28,310 bases of DNA. It comes from an uncultured Lacibacter sp. Its GTDB lineage: Bacteria; Bacteroidota; Bacteroidia; Chitinophagales; Chitinophagaceae. The translations under genes were made by a program, and so were the position numbers. Positions 24,762 to 28,310 of the stretch are shown one piece after another. The notes under the pieces were generated by a model, which saw only the letters and a list, made by a program, of their open reading frames with translations, had not been told where the DNA came from and did not search any database. The stretch covers positions 1 to 28,310 of the forward strand of contig NZ_CAMLGT010000017.1 in assembly GCF_946479605.1 (NCBI RefSeq), in the 5' to 3' direction. Every line of letters begins with the position of its first letter. Within the stretch, counting starts at the first letter, position 1.

Positions 24762-25199
24762 ATGCAACAGCTTTCATTTCCATTCAGTAATAAATGTTAT
24801 TTCAGTCTTTGTGATGGCCGCAGACAATATGCCCCTGTTGAGGCTGAGGAAGCAGTGACTGCAGCAGAGATCTATCAATCACTTAACTACCGCAATCAAT
24901 TCCAGTTTCGCAAGCCATTGGTACTGCATTTTCCCGGAACAACGCAGCAGACGGCTGTTTGGTTTGGTTATGGTTTTGATGTGGAAGTGATACTGGTTGA
25001 TGCAACTGGCACCATCGGTAAAACCTTCACCATGCCAAAAAGAAAAGAAGGTGATGCATTATTCGTACAGTTTTTTATTGATTATGCTTATGCTATACTT
25101 GCTCCTGTCGGGTTCTGCAAAAAATGGAATATCCGTGAGCAACAGCATTCAGCAAAACTTACTTCGTTTGCATTCTTACAAAAACAAAAGATCAGCTAA
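24762..25199 (+). CDS. Unrecognised 145-residue protein, faintly DUF192-like
   Basis: I do not recognise this protein with confidence. It has no signal peptide or membrane helix. The central part (VWFGYGFDVEVILVDATGTI, then FFIDYAYAILAPVGFCKKWNI) resembles the DUF192 pattern, in which a short aromatic segment precedes LDI-FVD-x-G-I and a Y-x-L-x-x-x-G segment follows. The first 50 residues do not fit that family. The similarity was judged by eye only. It lies 15 bases before the thermonuclease gene on the same strand and is probably cotranscribed. Cysteines occur at CYF, SLCDG and FCKK. Confidence 0.65.
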   Translation: MQQLSFPFSNKCYFSLCDGRRQYAPVEAEEAVTAAEIYQSLNYRNQFQFRKPLVLHFPGTTQQTAVWFGYGFDVEVILVDATGTIGKTFTMPKRKEGDALFVQFFIDYAYAILAPVGFCKKWNIREQQHSAKLTSFAFLQKQKIS

Positions 25200-25214
25200 A
25201 GCGTTAAATGGCTG

Positions 25215-25700
25215 ATGAAAAAATATATGTTGCGTTTTGTTTTACTTTCTTTTTTGTTATTGCCGTTGCTGGCCTTTACACCTCCTCCTGTTTACACCTT
25301 AAAAGGAAAAGCTGTCCGTATTATTGACGGCGATACATTTGATCTGCTTGTTGGCACTACCACACACCGTATTCGTTTAGCTGGTATTGATGCTCCTGAA
25401 AAAAAGCAGGACTTCTCCAATGCTTCAAAAGATCTGCTGGCAGCATTGTGCAAAGATCAAGTGCTGACTGTTGTGGTAACAGATGTTGACCGTAACAAAC
25501 GAAAGATCGCTGAAGTATATACCCAACAAAAAATATGGATCAACAAAGAACTGATCAGTAAAGGAATGGCCTGGCATTTTAAACAATATTCTTCCAGTAA
25601 AGAATTAGCAGAAGCAGAGCTGCTTGCACGAAAACAAAAGATTGGATTATGGAGTGTAAAAAATCCTGTTGCACCATGGGATTGGCGGAAGAAGAAATAG
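25215..25700 (+). CDS. Exported thermonuclease-family (SNase) protein
   Basis: 161 residues of the staphylococcal nuclease OB fold. The N terminus is a signal-like hydrophobic stretch (about 5-21, FVLLSFLLLPLLAF), so it should be exported. Catalytic features are D38 and D40 in RIIDGDTFD, R54 in HRIRLAG, D59 and E62 in IDAPEKK, and a downstream basic segment DRNKRKIAEVY supplying the second Arg. The C-terminal helix (ELAEAELLARKQKIGLWS) is typical. The expected reaction is Ca-dependent cleavage of DNA and RNA outside the cytoplasm. It lies 15 bases downstream of the unrecognised gene. Confidence 0.9.
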   Translation: MKKYMLRFVLLSFLLLPLLAFTPPPVYTLKGKAVRIIDGDTFDLLVGTTTHRIRLAGIDAPEKKQDFSNASKDLLAALCKDQVLTVVVTDVDRNKRKIAEVYTQQKIWINKELISKGMAWHFKQYSSSKELAEAELLARKQKIGLWSVKNPVAPWDWRKKK

Positions 25701-26007
25701 AAACACTCCTGCCCGACTAAAGCCATTCAGGCGGGTATGACGCTGATGTAACGGATGAATACAGATTGAGTTCGTGTATTTCTTCTGTGAAAAATATTTT
25801 TTACAATTACTCAAACTCTTACATCCTCATGTCGACATCAGGAGACATCTCCAAAATTTCAAGTCGTCACTTTTAGTTATGAAAACTGTTTAGTCTTCTT
25901 ATGAGATTAGAAGCAAAACAATTATCTAGAGATTTCTCACCCGCCGTTGCCTTTTTCTAAATTAAACCATCTGCTGGCGGGATTCGAAATGACGAACCCT
26001 CCGCTAA
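25701..26007. other. Non-coding stretch with several inverted repeats
   Basis: No gene was found between the thermonuclease and the WYL regulator. It holds: a hairpin CCTGCC/GGCGGG (25708-25713 and 25730-25735) shortly after the nuclease stop; a near-palindrome CCTCATGTCGACATCAGG (25825-25842) followed at once by the dyad GGAGACATCTCC (25841-25852); and a REP-like inverted repeat (25932-25990). Such dense dyads suggest repeated intergenic elements or overlapping terminators for the two convergent genes. Confidence 0.5.
25932..25990. repeat. REP-like imperfect inverted repeat
   Basis: Left arm ATTTC..CCCGCC (25932-25945) and right arm GGCGGG..GAAAT (25976-25990) can pair, with a three- to four-base internal bulge and a 30-base loop. 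Flanks read GAGATTTCTC and TCGAAATGACG. Elements of this kind (GATTTCTC to GAAATGAC ends with a GC-rich centre) are familiar as dispersed intergenic repeats in Bacteroidota, but copy number cannot be seen here. Confidence 0.4.
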
Positions 26008-27024
26008 TCAATAATACCCCATCGCTTTCCCTAACTCTTCTTTCATCCGTTTCTTTAATGATGCAGGTTTCAATACTTTCATTTGATTGCAAATACTCAG
26101 CAACTGGTGAACAAACTCTTCTGTAACTGTTACTTCTAATTCTATTACAAGTTTGTCGTCTGCTTCTTTAATGATCTTTTGTGTATGATGCATAGGGCTT
26201 ACCTGCAACATGCGTGATGCCGGACCATATACCTCCAGCACTACTTTCTCTTTTGGCTTTGGGCCTTCCATAATACCGGTAGAATATTTAAAAAAATCAT
26301 CAGGGTTAAACTCACGACGGTACTTGAATGCCTTTGTTCCATTTTCTAAACCGGTAATACGGTCAAGTGCATAGGTGGTAAAGTTGTTATGCTTATTCGT
26401 CCAGCCGATGAGATACCATTTGTTGCGTACCTCTTTCAACAGGTAAGGTTCCAGTTCATGTGTGCGGGTTTCGTTCTTATAAATATTAAAGTAAGTGAAC
26501 GCAATAGGTAAGCGGTGTACAATTGCTTCGTATAATGGTTTGATCCAGTCTTTACCATTTTGCGTGACTGGCTTTTCAAACTGTACATACTGGTTAATGG
26601 AAGGATCTTCAATATTTGTTGAGAGCGATAACCGTGTATTGATCTTTTCTATCGCCTCTTTCAAATTTTCAAACAATGGCACATCAGCAAACAAACTAAG
26701 CGTATACGCTGCACTCCGCAACGCTTCACTCTCCTGCTCATTCAACGACATACCATCAATACTATAATCCTCATCGGTATAATAATAACCTTTGTGTAAA
26801 CGATCATATTTAATCGGAGCAAAATAGCCAAGCCCGGCATCATCACGCATAGCAACTATATCTTTTTCTATCGTTGATACAGAAATATCATCGGCCATAT
26901 CGCCATACAACTCTTCCATACATCGCTGGCGGATATATTCTTTGGTTGGATATTTCCGTTGGCGGTTACGCAAACAACGATCAATAATACGATAACGGAT
27001 AGCGGCACTTTTATTTACAGGCAT
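26008..27024 (-). CDS. WYL-domain transcriptional regulator
   Basis: 338 residues. The N-terminal helix-turn-helix region (RYRIIDRCLRNRQRKYPTKEY through DDISVSTIEKDIVAMRDD, about 10-62) is of the DeoR-like type. The middle contains an all-helical stretch and the WYL domain (about 165-240) with LPIAFTYFNIYKNETRTHELEPY and the WYL core NKWYLIGW. A C-terminal WCX-like part follows (VLEVYGPASRMLQVSPMHHTQKII). WYL domains sense nucleic acids or nucleotides and often govern DNA damage or phage defence genes, but no such genes are next to it, so the target is unknown. Confidence 0.88.
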   Translation of the reverse strand: MPVNKSAAIRYRIIDRCLRNRQRKYPTKEYIRQRCMEELYGDMADDISVSTIEKDIVAMRDDAGLGYFAPIKYDRLHKGYYYTDEDYSIDGMSLNEQESEALRSAAYTLSLFADVPLFENLKEAIEKINTRLSLSTNIEDPSINQYVQFEKPVTQNGKDWIKPLYEAIVHRLPIAFTYFNIYKNETRTHELEPYLLKEVRNKWYLIGWTNKHNNFTTYALDRITGLENGTKAFKYRREFNPDDFFKYSTGIMEGPKPKEKVVLEVYGPASRMLQVSPMHHTQKIIKEADDKLVIELEVTVTEEFVHQLLSICNQMKVLKPASLKKRMKEELGKAMGYY

Positions 27025-27081
27025 ACTGCTGTTCTTCTTTTACCGAAAATAAGAAGCTTTTGTTTGATGGAAGAGGTATAA

Positions 27082-27139
27082 ACCACAGAGACAATTGCAC
27101 AGAAGAATTATCTCTCCGTGTTCGCTGTGTCTCTGTGGT
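27082..27139. repeat. Inverted repeat of the CCACAGAGACA type
   Basis: ACCACAGAGACA (27082-27093) and TGTCTCTGTGGT (27128-27139) are perfect 12-base inverted copies 34 bases apart, between the WYL gene and the end of uxuA. Sequences like ACCACAGAGACACAGAG with a CGTGTTC centre recur between genes in many bacterial genomes. It may also serve as the terminator of uxuA, although no long T run follows. Confidence 0.55.
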
Positions 27140-27144
27140 AATTA

Positions 27145-28302
27145 TTAAAGTGCTTTATCTAACGCATACTCTACGCCACGTAATTCAGCCAACCCTTTCA
27201 AACGACCAATGGCAGAATAACCAGGATAGGTTTTCTTTTTCAGATCGTCGAGCATTTGGTGCCCATGATCGGGGCGCATAGGAATAGAAATATTTCTTCT
27301 GCGTTGAAGCAATACAATTTCTCTGATCACTTCATACATATCAGTATCGCCTCCTAAATGATCGGCTTCATAAAAATTACCTTCTGCATCACGCTTGGTA
27401 TTGCGCAAGTGAAGAAAATGAATATGATCGCCAAACCGTTTCAGCATTTTAGGAATATCATTATCTGCTCTTGCCCCAAACGAACCCGTACAAAAGCACA
27501 ATCCATTTGCAGGCGATGGTACAGCAGCCAGCAAATCAGCAGCATCCTGCTCAGTACTCATGATGCGTGGTAAACCCAAAACAGGATAAGGAGGATCATC
27601 AGGGTGAATGGCCATTTTTAATCCGCATTCCTCAGCAACAGGCACCACTTCTTTGAGAAAATAAAACAAATGCTCTTTCAGTTTGGCAGCATTAATACCA
27701 TGATATTTTTCCAGCTCACTCAACACCTGTTCCGGTGTAAACGAATCATCACTGCCGGGCAAACCCAACATCATGTTGCTGAAAAGTTTGCTTCGTCCTT
27801 CGGTTTCAAGTACATGGAAACGCTCTTTTGCTTTTGCTAATTCTTCAGCTGAATATGCTTCTGCTGCTCCCGGCCGTTGCAGCAGGAACACATCAAACAC
27901 AATGTAATCTACACGGTTAAAATAAAGGGCTGTACTACCATCTTCCATCAGGTAAGCAATATCTGTACGCAGCCAATCGAGCACCGGCATAAAATTGTAA
28001 GTCACCACTTGTAAACCACAGGCAGCAATATTGCGCAAACTTGCTTTATAGTTTTCAATATGATAAAGATAGTTACCTGTTTGGCGTTTAATGTCATCAC
28101 TCACCGGTAAGCTTTCAATCACCGTCCACGTCATACCCGCATCTTCAATCATTTTTTTGCGAAGAAGAATTTCATCAGCAGTCCAGATATCACCTACAGG
28201 TACATGGTGCAGTGCTGTAACCACTCCGGCACAACCAGCCTGGCGGATGTCGGCTAAACTAACGGGATCATGCGGACCGTACCAGCGCATTGTTTGATGC
28301 AT
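27145..28302 (-). CDS. uxuA: Mannonate dehydratase
   Basis: UxuA converts D-mannonate to 2-keto-3-deoxy-D-gluconate in hexuronate (glucuronate) breakdown. From the ATG at 28302 it has 385 residues and opens [23 protein letters not shown], closely like the known E. coli start; an ATG two codons upstream (28308) is also possible. Family segments visible are [56 protein letters not shown] and the C-terminal RPDHGHQM. These histidines, the cysteine and the acidic residues form the divalent-metal site of the TIM barrel. Sugar-acid partners (uxuB, kinase) are not in the window and may lie to the right, beyond the edge. Confidence 0.95.
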   Translation of the reverse strand: MHQTMRWYGPHDPVSLADIRQAGCAGVVTALHHVPVGDIWTADEILLRKKMIEDAGMTWTVIESLPVSDDIKRQTGNYLYHIENYKASLRNIAACGLQVVTYNFMPVLDWLRTDIAYLMEDGSTALYFNRVDYIVFDVFLLQRPGAAEAYSAEELAKAKERFHVLETEGRSKLFSNMMLGLPGSDDSFTPEQVLSELEKYHGINAAKLKEHLFYFLKEVVPVAEECGLKMAIHPDDPPYPVLGLPRIMSTEQDAADLLAAVPSPANGLCFCTGSFGARADNDIPKMLKRFGDHIHFLHLRNTKRDAEGNFYEADHLGGDTDMYEVIREIVLLQRRRNISIPMRPDHGHQMLDDLKKKTYPGYSAIGRLKGLAELRGVEYALDKAL

Positions 28303-28310
28303 TAACATAA

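Noticed and set aside
26008..27024. WYL regulator as a marker of a hidden phage-defence system
   Set aside because: The flanking genes are an exported nuclease and mannonate dehydratase; no restriction, Cas, reverse transcriptase or abortive-infection genes are seen.

Overview
The window is chromosomal DNA of a Bacteroidota bacterium, most likely of the Chitinophagaceae type. This rests on the recurrent TAnnTTTG promoter element (the -7 box of this phylum), weak or absent Shine-Dalgarno sequences, tRNA genes without encoded CCA, a PorT-like outer-membrane barrel, a DUF4834 protein and the long Bacteroidota form of PurF. No phage, transposase, CRISPR array or classical defence locus was found. 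The region looks like ordinary core and stress-response chromosome.

Layout. 1-1914 (minus): the 5' part of a large multi-PAS/GAF sensor gene that leaves the window on the left; it has no start-to-stop frame inside the window and was read directly from the reverse strand. 2206-6566 (plus): two exported amidohydrolase-family genes in tandem, closed by a strong terminator, then a small lipoprotein. 7097-9589 (minus): a SixA-type histidine phosphatase and the PurF-type amidotransferase. 9674-13433 (minus): a redox-stress cluster of MarR regulator, YhhW-like pirin, YceI, second pirin, OsmC and an FMN reductase. The same TACATGTA dyad sits in front of both the MarR gene and the first pirin gene. 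13516-14874 (minus): a SurA-like periplasmic chaperone/PPIase. 14967-19723 (minus): the conserved rimP-nusA-infB operon, with an attenuator-like hairpin in its leader.

19896-23551: a DUF4834 protein (plus), a HAD phosphatase (minus), a tRNA with anticodon CAT, an outer-membrane barrel protein, then hflX coupled to a small Rieske ferredoxin. 23623-23733: tRNA-Asn and its terminator. 23765-24523 (minus): a DUF2975 membrane protein with a small XRE-type regulator. 24762-25700 (plus): an unrecognised 145-aa protein and an exported thermonuclease. 25701-26007 is non-coding, with REP-like inverted repeats. 26008-27024 (minus): a WYL-domain regulator. 27145-28302 (minus): mannonate dehydratase UxuA at the right edge.

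The strongest points for follow-up are: three amidohydrolase units of which only one keeps the HxH metal motif; the MarR box lying inside a textbook Bacteroidota promoter; and start codons placed four bases after the -7 box, which predicts leaderless mRNAs. I saw nothing that clearly amounts to a wholly new system.
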